A stretch of 64,000 nucleotides of DNA from Pantoea coffeiphila (lineage in GTDB: Bacteria > Pseudomonadota > Gammaproteobacteria > Enterobacterales > Enterobacteriaceae): NCBI RefSeq assembly GCF_016909495.1, contig NZ_JAFBFW010000002.1, positions 744,001 through 808,000 on the forward strand, given 5' to 3'. The translations under genes and the position numbers were made by a program. Shown here piece after piece: positions 1 to 9,717 of this stretch (its first letter is position 1; each line of letters begins with the position of its first letter). A model generated the notes under the pieces. It was given only the letters and a program-made list of their open reading frames with translations, did no database searches and was not told the DNA's origin.

Positions 1-262
1 GCACATCGGTGTAAGGACGGTCTTCAACTTCCAGAATATGGTGAATACCCGGAATACGCGTCAGCTCAGCGATAATCGTTGGCCGCTGGCTCTCATCGCG
101 CGCACGCACTTCGATATGGTCCCAGTGGCGTACCACGGCAAGATTTTCATCGTAGTGTTTAAGCACATTGCGAATGTTTCCGGTGAGGATTTTGATAAAA
201 CGCAGGCGCACGGACTGGCTTTTAATGGTGATTTCTGGGAATAACTTAATGATAAACTTCAT
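1..262 (-). CDS. thiI: tRNA 4-thiouridine sulfurtransferase ThiI, N-terminal part
   Basis: Only the first ~87 codons lie in the window; the gene continues past base 1. The protein begins [20 protein letters not shown] and continues with segments such as [12 protein letters not shown] and [15 protein letters not shown], which I recognise from enterobacterial ThiI. This region is the N-terminal ferredoxin-like domain and the start of THUMP, which binds tRNA. The full enzyme makes 4-thiouridine at position 8 of tRNAs and supplies sulfur for the thiazole of thiamine. It is divergent from xseB, as in E. coli. The catalytic PP-loop and rhodanese domains are outside the window and cannot be checked. 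Confidence 0.93.
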   Translation of the reverse strand, partial: MKFIIKLFPEITIKSQSVRLRFIKILTGNIRNVLKHYDENLAVVRHWDHIEVRARDESQRPTIIAELTRIPGIHHILEVEDRPYTDV

Positions 263-561
263 GGTGGCATGGGTTCGCTAGGCAATTAAGTGCTGAAACG
301 AAAGGCACTTAGCTGGTAAAATCAGGGTCTTGCAAAATGGCTCATAGCCTTTGCATTCAGGCGCAGCAGTATATCATCATTTGCCCGATGGGTGCTTCTT
401 CATCTGCTGTCAGTCAGCCGCTCATCCGTAAGATTGTTCTGTACCAGTGCACATATCACGTCATTGTCAGTGGAAAGATGACGGGTATATTTTGCGAATC
501 ATTTCGAGTCGGATACCATAAGTCATTATCCGCTGATAAAGATAACAAGTCAGGATCAAAC

Positions 562-804
562 ATGCCGAAAAAATCCGAACAGCCTGCCAGTTTTGAAAGC
601 TCACTGCAGCAGCTGGAACAGATCGTCACCCGCCTCGAAAGCGGCAACCTTCCGCTGGAAGAGGCGCTGAGCGAGTTCGAGCGCGGCGTGCAGCTGGCGC
701 GTACCGGGCAGCAAACGCTACAGCAGGCCGAACAGCGGGTGCAGATCCTTTTGAATGACGATAAAAACGCCGATCTGACGCCTTTTACTCCGGAAAACGA
801 CTGA
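562..804 (+). CDS. xseB: Exodeoxyribonuclease VII small subunit
   Basis: An 80-residue protein, the usual XseB length. It begins [12 protein letters not shown] and carries the typical segments [19 protein letters not shown] and [12 protein letters not shown], predicted to be helical. XseB binds the XseA nuclease subunit to form exonuclease VII, which degrades single-stranded DNA in both directions. The reading frame is open further upstream, but this ATG has an AGGA about 7 bases before it and matches the family start. The TGA stop overlaps the ATG of ispA (TGATG), so the two are probably translationally coupled. Confidence 0.95.
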   Translation: MPKKSEQPASFESSLQQLEQIVTRLESGNLPLEEALSEFERGVQLARTGQQTLQQAEQRVQILLNDDKNADLTPFTPEND

Positions 805-1703
805 TGGATTTCATCGCATTACAGCATGCGCATTATCAGCGCGTGAATGCCGCATTGCAGCGTTACATTGCCGAGCTACCTTTTCAGAGCACTCCGCTAG
901 TAAATGCCATAGAATATGGCGCATTATTAGGAGGGAAAAGGCTGCGTCCTTTTCTGGTTTATGCCACCGGTCAGATGCTGCACGCCGATGACAGTGCTCT
1001 GGATGCGCCTGCGGCGGCCGTTGAATGCATTCATGCCTATTCCCTGATTCACGACGATTTACCTGCCATGGATGACGACAGCCTGCGCCGTGGGCAGCCA
1101 ACCTGCCATATTAAATTCGGTGAAGACACGGCAATCCTGGCAGGCGATGCCCTGCAAACGCTGGCCTTCTCGATCCTGGCCGATGCCCCAATGCCCGGCG
1201 TTGCGGCGGAGTTCCGCATTGCCATGCTTTCAGAACTGGCGCAGGCCAGCGGTGTTGCGGGAATGTGTGGCGGCCAGGCCCTGGATTTGGCGGCAGAAGG
1301 TCAGCAGGTTGATTTAACCGCACTGGAAAAGATTCACCGCCATAAAACCGGTGCGCTGATCCGCTCTGCCGTGCGCCTTGGCGCACTGGCCGCAGGAGAA
1401 AGAGGCCGTAACGCCCTGCCTGCACTCGATCGTTACGCCAGTGCTATTGGACTGGCATTCCAGGTTCAGGACGATATTCTGGATGTGATAGGTGATACCG
1501 CCGTGCTCGGCAAACAGCAGGGAGCCGATCAGCAACTGGGCAAAAGCACTTACCCGGCGCTGTTGGGGCTGGAGGGAGCACGGACAAAAGCATGGGATCT
1601 CTATCAGGAGTCTCTCAGCGCATTAGAAACGCTGGCCGCACAATCCTATAATACCACCCCGTTGCGGGCGCTGGCCGGCTTCATAATTGAACGCGATAAA
1701 TAG
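804..1703 (+). CDS. ispA: Farnesyl diphosphate synthase (geranyltranstransferase)
   Basis: 299 residues, full length for IspA. It condenses isopentenyl diphosphate with dimethylallyl and then geranyl diphosphate to make farnesyl diphosphate. That product feeds undecaprenyl phosphate and quinone side chains. Both aspartate-rich motifs are visible: the first in [11 protein letters not shown] near residue 85, the second in [12 protein letters not shown] near residue 223. [12 protein letters not shown] near residue 45 is the substrate-binding Lys-Arg region. It overlaps xseB by one base and is followed by dxs after 16 bases, the conserved xseB-ispA-dxs operon. Confidence 0.97.
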   Translation: MDFIALQHAHYQRVNAALQRYIAELPFQSTPLVNAIEYGALLGGKRLRPFLVYATGQMLHADDSALDAPAAAVECIHAYSLIHDDLPAMDDDSLRRGQPTCHIKFGEDTAILAGDALQTLAFSILADAPMPGVAAEFRIAMLSELAQASGVAGMCGGQALDLAAEGQQVDLTALEKIHRHKTGALIRSAVRLGALAAGERGRNALPALDRYASAIGLAFQVQDDILDVIGDTAVLGKQQGADQQLGKSTYPALLGLEGARTKAWDLYQESLSALETLAAQSYNTTPLRALAGFIIERDK

Positions 1704-1719
1704 CCATAATGAGTCACTG

Positions 1720-3585
1720 ATGAGTTTTGAACCTGGAAAATACCCGACGCTGGCGCTGGCAGAAACGGTGCAAGAATTACGTTTGCTACCGAAAGAGAGC
1801 CTGCCAAAACTCTGTGATGAGCTGCGCCAGTATCTGCTCGACAGCGTGAGCCGCTCCAGCGGCCACTTTGCTTCGGGGCTGGGCGTCGTAGAGCTGACCG
1901 TTGCGTTGCACTACGTCTACAACACGCCATTCGATCACCTGGTATGGGACGTAGGCCATCAGGCCTATCCGCATAAAATCCTTACCGGGCGCCGCGATCG
2001 CATCGGGACAATCCGCCAAAAAAACGGACTGCATCCGTTCCCGTGGCGTGATGAAAGTGAATACGACGTGCTGAACGTCGGTCACTCCTCAACCTCTATC
2101 AGCGCCGGGCTGGGCATGGCCGTTGCCGCCGGTAAAGAAGGCAAGGATCGCCGTACCGCCTGCATTATTGGCGACGGTGCGATCACGGCCGGTATGGCGT
2201 TTGAAGCGATGAACCATGCCGGCGATATCAAAGCCGACCTGCTGGTGATCCTCAACGACAACGAAATGTCGATTTCTGAAAACGTGGGCGCGCTGAATAA
2301 CCGCCTGGCACAGCTGCTCTCCGGCAAAACCTACGCACGTCTGCGTGAAGGTGGTAAAAAAGTCCTGACCGGCCTGCCGCCGATTAAAGAACTGGTGAAG
2401 CGCACCGAAGAACACCTGAAAGGCATGGTGGTTCCCGGCACGCTGTTCGAAGAGCTGGGCTTTAACTACATCGGCCCGGTAGACGGCCACGACGTGCTGG
2501 CGCTGGTGCAGACTTTGCGCAATATGCGCGCGCTGAAAGGGCCGCAGTTCCTGCACATTATGACCAAAAAGGGCAAAGGCTACGCCCCGGCCGAGCAGGA
2601 CCCGATTACCTGGCACGCGGTGCCGAAGTTCGACCCGGCCAGCGGTCTGCTGCCAAAGAGCGCCGAAGGATTGCCGTCCTATTCAAAAATCTTCGGCCAG
2701 TGGTTGTGTGAAACCGCGGCTCAGGATGAAAAACTGATGGCGGTGACGCCGGCGATGCGTGAAGGCTCGGGCATGGTGACTTTCTCACGCGAATACCCGA
2801 AACAGTATTTCGACGTTGCGATTGCCGAACAGCACGCGGTGACCTTCGCCGCCGGTCTGGCTATTGGTGGCTACAAGCCGATCGTGGCAATCTACTCGAC
2901 GTTCCTCCAGCGCGCTTACGATCAGCTGATTCATGATGTGGCGATTCAGAAACTCCCGGTGCTGTTTGCTATCGACCGCGGTGGCATCGTGGGTGCAGAC
3001 GGCCAGACGCATCAGGGCGCTTTCGATATCGCTTTTATGCGCTGCATCCCGAACCTGGTGATCATGACGCCGAGCGATGAGAACGAGTGCCGCCAGATGC
3101 TCTATACCGGCTATCACTACCAGGACGGCCCGAGTGCGGTACGCTACCCGCGCGGCACCGGAACCGGTGCCACTATCGAGCCACTGGCTTCGCTGCCGCT
3201 GGGCAAAGGTGTCGTTAAGCGTCAGGGCGAGAAGCTGGCGATCCTCAACTTCGGTACTCTGTTACCGGAAGCGGCCGCTGCTGCAGAAGCACTTAATGCC
3301 ACGCTGGTGGATATGCGCTTTGTTAAACCGCTGGATGAGGCGCTGATTCTGGAGCTGGCTGCGAGTCACGATGCTCTGGTTACGCTGGAAGAAGGCGCGA
3401 TTAAAGGCGGCGCAGGCAGCGGTGTGAATGAACTGCTGATGGCGAAGCGCAAACCGGTTCCGGTGCTTAACCTTGGCCTGCCGGACGTGTTTATTCCGCA
3501 AGGCACTCAGGAAGAGATCCGCACCGACTTCCAGCTGGATGCCTCAGGGATTCAGCAGCAAATTGCCGGATGGCTGCAGCAGTAA
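1720..3585 (+). CDS. dxs: 1-deoxy-D-xylulose-5-phosphate synthase
   Basis: 621 residues from the ATG at [16 protein letters not shown], one more than the E. coli enzyme. A TTG further upstream in frame would overlap ispA and is not supported by homology. It joins pyruvate and glyceraldehyde 3-phosphate with thiamine diphosphate, the first step of the MEP isoprenoid pathway; the product also feeds thiamine and pyridoxal synthesis. The thiamine-diphosphate motif is visible as [19 protein letters not shown] followed by LNDNEMSIS. The catalytic glutamate lies in [13 protein letters not shown]. Sitting behind ispA, it makes the precursors that IspA uses. Confidence 0.97.
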   Translation: MSFEPGKYPTLALAETVQELRLLPKESLPKLCDELRQYLLDSVSRSSGHFASGLGVVELTVALHYVYNTPFDHLVWDVGHQAYPHKILTGRRDRIGTIRQKNGLHPFPWRDESEYDVLNVGHSSTSISAGLGMAVAAGKEGKDRRTACIIGDGAITAGMAFEAMNHAGDIKADLLVILNDNEMSISENVGALNNRLAQLLSGKTYARLREGGKKVLTGLPPIKELVKRTEEHLKGMVVPGTLFEELGFNYIGPVDGHDVLALVQTLRNMRALKGPQFLHIMTKKGKGYAPAEQDPITWHAVPKFDPASGLLPKSAEGLPSYSKIFGQWLCETAAQDEKLMAVTPAMREGSGMVTFSREYPKQYFDVAIAEQHAVTFAAGLAIGGYKPIVAIYSTFLQRAYDQLIHDVAIQKLPVLFAIDRGGIVGADGQTHQGAFDIAFMRCIPNLVIMTPSDENECRQMLYTGYHYQDGPSAVRYPRGTGTGATIEPLASLPLGKGVVKRQGEKLAILNFGTLLPEAAAAAEALNATLVDMRFVKPLDEALILELAASHDALVTLEEGAIKGGAGSGVNELLMAKRKPVPVLNLGLPDVFIPQGTQEEIRTDFQLDASGIQQQIAGWLQQ

Positions 3586-3662
3586 ACATCCTGTGCTCCC
3601 CCGGCCTTCGGGGGAGCTCCTCACCTGCTATGCTTACGCAACGATAAATAGCAGGAGTCTTC

Positions 3663-4637
3663 ATGAAAACCATTCAGTTAGCGAACACCGACCTGACCGT
3701 TTCACGCCTGAGCCTGGGCTGCATGACCTATGGTGAACCCGATCGCGGCAAGCACGCCTGGACGCTACCGGAAGAGAGCAGCCGCCCGCTAATCAAACAG
3801 GCGCTGGAAGCCGGCATTAACTTCTTTGATACCGCCAACAGTTACTCCGACGGCAGCAGCGAAGAGATCGTCGGCCGGGCCCTGCGCGACTATGCCCGCC
3901 GCGATGAGGTCGTGGTTGCGACCAAAGTGTTCTTCCCGATGAGCAACCTTTCCGGCGGCCTGTCGCGGAAGAATATTTTGCAGTCAATTGATGACAGCCT
4001 GAACCGACTGGGTATGGAGTACGTCGATCTGCTGCAAATCCATCGCTGGGACTACAACACGCCGCTGGAAGAGACGCTGGAGGCGCTGCACGACGTGGTG
4101 AAAGCCGGTAAAGCCCGCTATATCGGTGCCTCTTCGATGTATGCCTGGCAGTTTGCCAAAGCGCTGTATACCGCCGATCGCTACGGCTGGACGCGTTTTG
4201 TCAGCATGCAGGACCAGTACAACCTGATCCAGCGTGAAGAGGAGCGGGAAATGCATCCGCTGTGCCTGGCGGAGAACATCGCCGTACTGCCGTGGAGCCC
4301 GCTGGCGCGAGGTCGCCTGACCCGGCCGTGGGGGGAAGCCACCGCGCGGACGGTATCGGATCAGTACGGCCAGACGCTCTACACCGCCAATGAGGATAAC
4401 GACGCCGCGATTGCCGCCCGCGTTGAGGCAATTGCCAGGGACAAAGGGGTAAGCCGGGCGCAGATAGCGCTGGCCTGGCTGCTCAGTAAACCCGCGGTGA
4501 CCGCACCGATTATTGGTGCATCACGCAGCGAACAGCTGGCCGACCTGGTCAAGGCAACGGAAGTCGAACTCACGCAGGAAGAGATTATCGAGCTGGAAAG
4601 CGTCTATCAGCCGCATCCGGTTGTTGGGTTCGAGTAA
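3663..4637 (+). CDS. yajO: YajO-family aldo-keto reductase (1-deoxyxylulose-5-phosphate synthase YajO)
   Basis: 324 residues, with close matches to E. coli YajO throughout, for example LGCMTYGEPDRGKHAWTLPE near the start. This is a soluble TIM-barrel oxidoreductase. The catalytic tetrad is visible: Asp and Tyr in FFDTANSYSDG, Lys in VVVATKVFF, His in QIHRWDYNTP. NADPH-binding residues are in the C-terminal IIGASRSEQL. YajO has been linked to deoxyxylulose-5-phosphate formation from ribulose phosphate, consistent with its place after dxs. A clear ribosome-binding site (CAGGAG) precedes the ATG. The 77-base gap after dxs leaves room for its own signals. Confidence 0.93.
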   Translation: MKTIQLANTDLTVSRLSLGCMTYGEPDRGKHAWTLPEESSRPLIKQALEAGINFFDTANSYSDGSSEEIVGRALRDYARRDEVVVATKVFFPMSNLSGGLSRKNILQSIDDSLNRLGMEYVDLLQIHRWDYNTPLEETLEALHDVVKAGKARYIGASSMYAWQFAKALYTADRYGWTRFVSMQDQYNLIQREEEREMHPLCLAENIAVLPWSPLARGRLTRPWGEATARTVSDQYGQTLYTANEDNDAAIAARVEAIARDKGVSRAQIALAWLLSKPAVTAPIIGASRSEQLADLVKATEVELTQEEIIELESVYQPHPVVGFE

Positions 4638-4656
4638 GCGAGTAAAACCAGCCTGC

Positions 4657-4695
4657 CGTGTTGGCGTGTTGGCGTGTTGGCGTGTTGGCGTGTTG
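4657..4695 (+). repeat. Tandem 8-bp repeat (CGTGTTGG)n
   Basis: Four perfect head-to-tail copies of CGTGTTGG (4657-4688) followed by a fifth truncated copy CGTGTTG. It lies 20 bases after the yajO stop, in the gap between convergent yajO and pgpA. Such short arrays can change copy number by replication slippage. No coding role is apparent. Confidence 0.9.
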
Positions 4696-4717
4696 AGCTA
4701 ACAAATAGCTGGATTCT

Positions 4718-4751
4718 TGATACAGGACGATAACTTTTTCGTCCTGTATCA
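4718..4751. terminator. 13-bp perfect stem-loop between convergent yajO and pgpA
   Basis: TGATACAGGACGA at 4718-4730 pairs perfectly with TCGTCCTGTATCA at 4739-4751 across an 8-base T-rich loop. It sits between two convergent genes and could stop or stabilise transcripts from either side. There is no T-run after the stem on either strand, so it is not a textbook intrinsic terminator. Confidence 0.5.
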
Positions 4752-4795
4752 GGCGGGCTATCCTGTCAGAATGGCATTGGCCCCGACTGCGGGAG

Positions 4796-5302
4796 TTACA
4801 TCAGCCAGTAGTGACCAGCAAGGTAGAGAATAGCGGCAGAAACAATCCCGGCCACGATATCGTCCACCATAATCCCCATTCCGCCGTGAACGTTGCGATC
4901 GAACCAGCGGATCGGCCACGGCTTCCAGATATCAAACAGACGGAACACCAGGAATCCCGCCAGCACCCACTGCCAGCTATTGACCGGAATCGCCATCAGG
5001 GTAATCCACATCCCGATAAACTCATCCCAGACGATGCTGCCGTGGTCGTGAATACCCATATCCTTCGCGGTGCGATGACAGAGATAGACGCCGATACTGA
5101 TCCCCAACAGCAGCACCAGCACGTAGAGATCCTGCGGCAGCAGATTCAGCAGATACCAGAAGGGGATCGCTGCAATCGACCCCATGGTGCCGGGCATCCA
5201 CGGGCTGAGCCCACTGCCGAAACCGGTGGCCAGCAGGTGCCACGGGTTACTCATCTTCAGGCGGCTTTTCGCCACATCTTTTTCACGAGCCAAAATGGTC
5301 AA
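4796..5302 (-). CDS. pgpA: Phosphatidylglycerophosphatase A
   Basis: 168 residues. It dephosphorylates phosphatidylglycerol phosphate to phosphatidylglycerol at the inner membrane. Recognised from [34 protein letters not shown] and [18 protein letters not shown], which contain the conserved acidic residues of the family. Several hydrophobic segments are present. The start chosen is the TTG at 5302 in the sequence TTGACCATTTTG, the equivalent of the E. coli start; an AAGGA lies just before it. The gene therefore overlaps the end of thiL by 20 bases, which suggests translational coupling in the nusB-thiL-pgpA run. Confidence 0.93.
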   Translation of the reverse strand: MTILAREKDVAKSRLKMSNPWHLLATGFGSGLSPWMPGTMGSIAAIPFWYLLNLLPQDLYVLVLLLGISIGVYLCHRTAKDMGIHDHGSIVWDEFIGMWITLMAIPVNSWQWVLAGFLVFRLFDIWKPWPIRWFDRNVHGGMGIMVDDIVAGIVSAAILYLAGHYWLM

Positions 5303-6257
5303 ATCCTTTATGGTTAAACTCCACGACTCTGTCATCCTGCAACAGAACCAGCCCCTCTGACTGCGGGCCCATCTGGCCAATACAGGTAAACGGTACGCCA
5401 AGATAGCCGAGCGCCACATCCAGCGCACCGCGATTGATTTCCGGCACCGTGAAGCACAGTTCGTAATCTTCGCCACCGCTCAGCGCCCAGTGCAGACACT
5501 GCTCAGAACTGAAGTTCTGTTTCAGCGGCTCTGAGAGCGGCAAGGCATCCAGATTGATCCGCGCGCCGCAGTCGCTGGCTTTCAGCACATGGCCGAGATC
5601 GGAAATAAGCCCGTCGGAAATATCAATCGCCGAAGTTGCCAGATCGCGCAATGCCTGGCCCTGCAGGATTCTCGGGATAGGTCGCAGATGGCGCTTAATG
5701 AGTGCTTCATGGGCAGCGGGGTTGCTCAACTGCTCCTGGCCCAGCAACAGGGCCAGACCGGCGGCGCTGTCACCCAAGGTGCCGGTGACGTAAATCCAGT
5801 CGCCGATGCGCGCACCGGAACGGCGCAGCGCGCGGCCCTGCGGCACCAGGCCATGGATACCGAGCGTCATGCTAAGCGGACCGCGCGTGGTATCACCGCC
5901 GATCAGCTGCATATCGTAATAATCGAGAAGCTCAAACAGACTGTCGCTGAAGCTTTCCAGCCAGCTTTCATCCACGGTCGGCAGCGTCAGCGCCAGAGTC
6001 AGCCATGCAGGATCGGCGCCCATCGCAGCAAGGTCGCTAAGATTTACCGCCAGCGCTTTGTAGCCGAGGTCGGCTGGATGAATATCGGCAAGAAAATGGA
6101 CACCCGCCACCAGCGTATCGGTACTGATCGCCAGGGACTGTTTTTCAGGTACGCTCAGCAAGGCGCAGTCGTCGCCAATACCTTTTTCGACATCGCGACG
6201 GGAGCTTGTTACACGATCAAAGTAGCGTGCTATCAGTTCAAATTCGCCACAAGCCAT
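5283..6257 (-). CDS. thiL: Thiamine-monophosphate kinase
   Basis: 324 residues. It phosphorylates thiamine monophosphate to thiamine diphosphate, the last step of cofactor synthesis. AIR-synthase-like ATP/Mg motifs are visible: GIGDDCALL near residue 26, [23 protein letters not shown] and [12 protein letters not shown]. The N-terminus [16 protein letters not shown] fits the family start. Upstream is nusB, separated by a hairpin; downstream pgpA overlaps it. Thiamine diphosphate is the cofactor of Dxs, encoded 2 kb away. Confidence 0.97.
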   Translation of the reverse strand: MACGEFELIARYFDRVTSSRRDVEKGIGDDCALLSVPEKQSLAISTDTLVAGVHFLADIHPADLGYKALAVNLSDLAAMGADPAWLTLALTLPTVDESWLESFSDSLFELLDYYDMQLIGGDTTRGPLSMTLGIHGLVPQGRALRRSGARIGDWIYVTGTLGDSAAGLALLLGQEQLSNPAAHEALIKRHLRPIPRILQGQALRDLATSAIDISDGLISDLGHVLKASDCGARINLDALPLSEPLKQNFSSEQCLHWALSGGEDYELCFTVPEINRGALDVALGYLGVPFTCIGQMGPQSEGLVLLQDDRVVEFNHKGFDHFGS

Positions 6258-6274
6258 AATGCATTCCGGGAGTA

Positions 6275-6303
6275 AAAAGAAGAGGCCGGGTTAGCGGCCT
6301 CTT
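6275..6303 (-). terminator. Hairpin with T-run between nusB and thiL
   Basis: On the minus strand AAGAGGCCG (6303-6295) pairs with CGGCCTCTT (6288-6280) across a 6-base loop and is followed by CTTTTTA. It lies downstream of nusB and ends about 20 bases before the thiL start. It probably works as a partial terminator or attenuator inside the gene run rather than as a full stop. Confidence 0.7.
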
Positions 6304-6309
6304 GAGAGA

Positions 6310-6729
6310 TTATTTGCGGTTTGGACGGATCTGCGGAGCGGCTTTATCCAGCACGCCGTTGACAAACTTATGGCTGTCTTCAGCACCGAACACTTTCGCC
6401 AGCTCGATCCCTTCGTTGATGGCCACTTTGTAGGGAACATCTGAACGCTTGCTCAGTTCAAACAGAGAAATACGCAGGATCGCCTTTTCTACCTGTCCCA
6501 GCTCTTCCAGCTGACGTGACAGATAGGGTTTCATCAGGCCGTCGAGGTATGCACTGTTAGTTGCAACGCCGCCGACCAGCTCACGGAAATAATTGATATC
6601 GACGTCTTTAACGTCCTGTTCCGCCAGAAACTGGTATTCGACATCAGCGATGTCGTTTTTGGAGATCTGCCACGAGTAAAGTGCCTGAACAGCACATTCA
6701 CGGGCGCGGCGACGAGCAGCAGGTTTCAC
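6310..6729 (-). CDS. nusB: Transcription antitermination factor NusB
   Basis: 139 residues, the standard NusB length. The all-helical protein begins [21 protein letters not shown], whose arginine-rich helix contacts boxA RNA. NusB with NusE (S10) prevents premature termination in rRNA operons and in lambda-type antitermination. [26 protein letters not shown] and [14 protein letters not shown] are family hallmarks. It follows the lumazine synthase gene by 15 bases, the conserved ribE-nusB pair. Confidence 0.97.
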   Translation of the reverse strand: MKPAARRRARECAVQALYSWQISKNDIADVEYQFLAEQDVKDVDINYFRELVGGVATNSAYLDGLMKPYLSRQLEELGQVEKAILRISLFELSKRSDVPYKVAINEGIELAKVFGAEDSHKFVNGVLDKAAPQIRPNRK

Positions 6730-6744
6730 GAAATTCCCCTTAAA

Positions 6745-7215
6745 TCAGGCTTTGATGGCTTTTAATACGTTAATCATTTCCAGTGCGGTCAGGGCTGCTT
6801 CAGCACCTTTATTACCCGCTTTGGTTCCGGCGCGTTCGATGGCCTGCTCGATGTTTTCAGTCGTCAGCACGCCAAAGGCAACCGGGATATCGCTGTTCAT
6901 GGCAACGCTGGCCAGACCGGAGCTGGCCTCGCCTGCCACATATTCGAAGTGAGCGGTGCCGCCACGGATAACGGTACCCAGCGCCACAACGGCATCGTGC
7001 TTACCGGCTTTTGCCAGTGCGCGAGCGGTCATTGGCAGCTCATAGGCACCCGGAACCCAGACCACGGTGATATTTTCATCTTTCACCTGGCCGATACGTT
7101 TCAGGGCATCAATCGCGCCGCTCAGCAGGCTGTCGTTGATAAAGTTGTTGAAACGCGCAATAACCAGGGCAACGCGCGCATCAGGAGTAGCAACAGCAGC
7201 TTCAATAACGTTCAT
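6745..7215 (-). CDS. ribE: 6,7-dimethyl-8-ribityllumazine synthase
   Basis: 156 residues (also called ribH). It condenses 5-amino-6-ribitylaminouracil with 3,4-dihydroxybutanone 4-phosphate, the penultimate riboflavin step, normally as a 60-subunit shell. Motifs seen: [17 protein letters not shown] near residue 18, [10 protein letters not shown] near 52, and the catalytic-histidine region [14 protein letters not shown] near 84. An AAGGAA ribosome-binding site precedes the ATG. It follows ribD in the same direction and leads into nusB. Confidence 0.97.
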   Translation of the reverse strand: MNVIEAAVATPDARVALVIARFNNFINDSLLSGAIDALKRIGQVKDENITVVWVPGAYELPMTARALAKAGKHDAVVALGTVIRGGTAHFEYVAGEASSGLASVAMNSDIPVAFGVLTTENIEQAIERAGTKAGNKGAEAALTALEMINVLKAIKA

Positions 7216-7347
7216 AAATCTTCCTTTCAGGGTTCTGTTCTGTTTGGCCCCGCAGGGGGGCGGATTCTATCACACTCTTAATCCGTCTGCTTGCTTTTGC
7301 GCAAACGGAATGCAGGCAAAAATCTTCGCTGAGGGCGAGCCGTTAAC

Positions 7348-8457
7348 TCAGCGGTATCTCGGCGTCAGCGTCAGGCGCACATCAGGCCCCACCTGGCGAA
7401 CATCGCTGAAGGAAAATTCCGGCGCATCGGCCAGATGCTCCAGCCCAGGCAGATGGCACAGACCACGTCCCGCATCGCCCAGCAGTTTCGGTGCCAGATA
7501 AACAATCAGCTCGTCGACTACGCCCGTCTGCAACAACGCGCCGGCAAACTGTGCCCCGGCTTCCACCCAAACGCTGTTGATTTGTTTTTTACCCAGCAGC
7601 ATAAACATTGATACCAGATCGATCCGGTTGTTATGGCGCGGCACGCTGAACTGGGTCACATTATCCGGCCACGATTGCGTATCAATTTCGTTACGCGCCA
7701 GCCAGGTTTCACCGGATTGTCCAATAAGTCGATGCTGCGGCGTGACGCGATTCTGGCTGTCTACGATAATTCTCACCGGCTGGCGCAAATCTTCTGCGGC
7801 ATAGCGTGAACGGGTGCTGGCATCCAGCTCATCATAGCGCACCGTCAGCGACGGATTATCGGCCAGTACGGTTGCGCTGGTGCTGAGAATGGCAGAGCTT
7901 TGCGCCCGCAGTCGCTGCACATCGCGCCTTGCTTCAGGCGAGGTAATCCACTGACTTTCACCGCTGGCCATTGCCGTACGGCCATCCAGCGAGGCCCCCA
8001 GCTTTAGCTGCACCCACGGGAATCCGGTGCGCATCCGCTTCAGGAAGCCGTGGTTCAGCGCTTCCGCTTCCTGCATCATCAGGCCGTGACTGACGTCGAT
8101 ACCGGCCTGTTGCAGACGATAAAGCCCGCGCCCGGCCACTTGCGGATTGGGATCTTGCATCGCCGCAACCACCCGACTCACGCCTGCCGCCGTCAGCGCG
8201 TCACAGCAGGGGGGCGTGCGTCCATGGTGGCTACAGGGTTCAAGGGTGACATAGGCGGTGGCACCGCGGGCTTTATCGCCCGCCATTCGCAGCGCATGCA
8301 CTTCGGCATGCGGCTCACCGGCTCGACGGTGATAGCCCTCACCCACAATTTCGCCGTCACGAACAATAACGCAGCCAACGTTTGGATTAGGCGTAGTGGT
8401 AAAGCAACCGAGACGCGCCAGCTCAAGCGCACGCGCCATATAGAATTCATCACGCAT
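7348..8457 (-). CDS. ribD: Bifunctional riboflavin deaminase/reductase RibD
   Basis: 369 residues. The N-terminal domain deaminates diamino-hydroxy-ribosylamino-pyrimidinone phosphate; the C-terminal domain reduces the ribose side chain. Zinc ligands of the deaminase are His50 in HAEVHAL and Cys75 and Cys84 in PCSHHGRTPPC. The reductase region includes KLGASLDGRTAMASGESQWI. I chose the ATG at MRDEFYMARAL (8457) by family start, 4 bases after the nrdR stop; the frame is open 18 codons further up but would overlap nrdR. The gene order nrdR-ribD-ribE-nusB is conserved. Confidence 0.96.
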   Translation of the reverse strand: MRDEFYMARALELARLGCFTTTPNPNVGCVIVRDGEIVGEGYHRRAGEPHAEVHALRMAGDKARGATAYVTLEPCSHHGRTPPCCDALTAAGVSRVVAAMQDPNPQVAGRGLYRLQQAGIDVSHGLMMQEAEALNHGFLKRMRTGFPWVQLKLGASLDGRTAMASGESQWITSPEARRDVQRLRAQSSAILSTSATVLADNPSLTVRYDELDASTRSRYAAEDLRQPVRIIVDSQNRVTPQHRLIGQSGETWLARNEIDTQSWPDNVTQFSVPRHNNRIDLVSMFMLLGKKQINSVWVEAGAQFAGALLQTGVVDELIVYLAPKLLGDAGRGLCHLPGLEHLADAPEFSFSDVRQVGPDVRLTLTPRYR

Positions 8458-8461
8458 CGCA

Positions 8462-8911
8462 TCAGTCCTGTAAGCGGGCGATCTCTTCGCCAAATTCCCG
8501 AATATCTTCAAAGCTGCGATAGACCGAGGCGAAACGGATATAAGCCACTTTATCCAGCTTTTTCAGCTCGTCCATCACCAGATTACCAATCATCTTACTG
8601 GCCACTTCACGCTCGCCGGTCGCACGCAGCTGGCTTTTGATATGGCTGAGCGCGGTCTCGACCGCATCGGAGTTAACCGGGCGTTTCTCCAGCGCTTTCA
8701 TCAGGCCGCTACGCAGCTTGTCTTCATTAAACGGTTCGCGCACATCGTTGCTTTTCACCACACGCGGCATCACCAGTTCGGCAACTTCGAAGGTGGTAAA
8801 GCGTTCATGACACACCAGGCACTGGCGGCGGCGACGCACCGAAGTCCCTTCCCCCACCAGGCGGGAGTCGATCACTTTGGTATCCACGGCGGAACAGAAT
8901 GGGCAATGCAT
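8462..8911 (-). CDS. nrdR: Transcriptional repressor NrdR
   Basis: 149 residues. NrdR represses ribonucleotide reductase operons in response to dATP/ATP. The zinc ribbon has Cys3, Cys6, Cys31 and Cys34 (MHCPFC ... CLVC), followed by the basic segment SVRRRRQ. The rest is an ATP-cone domain ([20 protein letters not shown] and later). It is the first gene of the minus-strand riboflavin run. The 189-base gap to the divergent yajI gene should hold its promoter. Confidence 0.97.
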   Translation of the reverse strand: MHCPFCSAVDTKVIDSRLVGEGTSVRRRRQCLVCHERFTTFEVAELVMPRVVKSNDVREPFNEDKLRSGLMKALEKRPVNSDAVETALSHIKSQLRATGEREVASKMIGNLVMDELKKLDKVAYIRFASVYRSFEDIREFGEEIARLQD

Positions 8912-9100
8912 GATGCGTCCTGATAATCCTTGAAATTGACGGTTAGTGTAACGCGAACGAAGCCGCCTGCCAAAGCCACGCGGCGCAAAACTGCATGACT
9001 TTATGCGGCGCGGGCCGCAAAAGACAGCTTTTCGCGGCAGGCTATTCAGACCGCTTTGCTCTAAGATAAAAGCAAACGTTAAATCAGAAGGAAATGAACA

Positions 9101-9670
9101 ATGACAACGGCTTATCTGAAACTGTCACTGGTAGCGTCGCTGCTGGCGCTGGCCGGCTGTAACAGCGCACCATCGCAGCCAAAAATCAGCCAGCTGCATA
9201 ATGAAGTCGGCAAGCTGAGCAAGGAAATGCGTCAGCTCACCCGCCAGGCGAGCGCGCTGGAACAGCAGGGGCATCTTAATAGCGGTACTGCTCAGGGGGC
9301 CTGGCTGCTGCCGCAGGCGAATACCGGGGTGATCCTGAAAAGCCAGGCAGGCGATCTGAAGCTTTCGTTAAGCCACGTTCAGAGCGAGGCTAACGGCACG
9401 CGTGCCACCCTGGATATTCGTGCAACCGGCGACGCTGTGCTGCCGTCGTTCAGTGCGGAAGTGGAATGGGGCGAGCTGGATAGCGCTACCGGTCAGCCGT
9501 TGAGTATCAGCAGTATGTCGCAAAAAATTGAGGTCGCCAGCACGCTATTGCCGCGCAGCCAGGTCAGCGTGCCGCTGCGGCTGAGCAATCTGTCACCGGA
9601 GCAATTGGGTTACGTGCGCGTGCATGATGTGGTGGTGGCGTCGCCAGCGGCGGCGGTCAGCGCACCATAA
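9101..9670 (+). CDS. yajI: YajI-like DUF3251 lipoprotein
   Basis: 189 residues with a type II signal peptide: a hydrophobic stretch ending in the lipobox LAGC, with the lipidated Cys at position 20. A short coiled-coil-like segment (residues ~28-60, rich in Q and E) precedes a beta-rich domain containing [16 protein letters not shown] and [11 protein letters not shown]. These features and its place beside nrdR match E. coli YajI. Function is unknown. A GAAGGAA ribosome-binding site lies 6-7 bases before the ATG. It is convergent with secF. Confidence 0.82.
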   Translation: MTTAYLKLSLVASLLALAGCNSAPSQPKISQLHNEVGKLSKEMRQLTRQASALEQQGHLNSGTAQGAWLLPQANTGVILKSQAGDLKLSLSHVQSEANGTRATLDIRATGDAVLPSFSAEVEWGELDSATGQPLSISSMSQKIEVASTLLPRSQVSVPLRLSNLSPEQLGYVRVHDVVVASPAAAVSAP

Positions 9671-9696
9671 AAAAAGGGCCACATAATGTGGCCCTT
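9667..9696 (-). terminator. Rho-independent terminator after secDF
   Basis: On the minus strand AAGGGCCAC (9696-9688) pairs with GTGGCCCTT (9682-9674), followed by seven or more Ts. This is a strong intrinsic terminator for the yajC-secD-secF transcript. The opposite strand has only a weak tail, so it may serve yajI less well. The T-run overlaps the yajI stop codon. Confidence 0.88.
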
Positions 9697-9717
9697 AGCT
9701 TTATGGCTGTTCAACCA

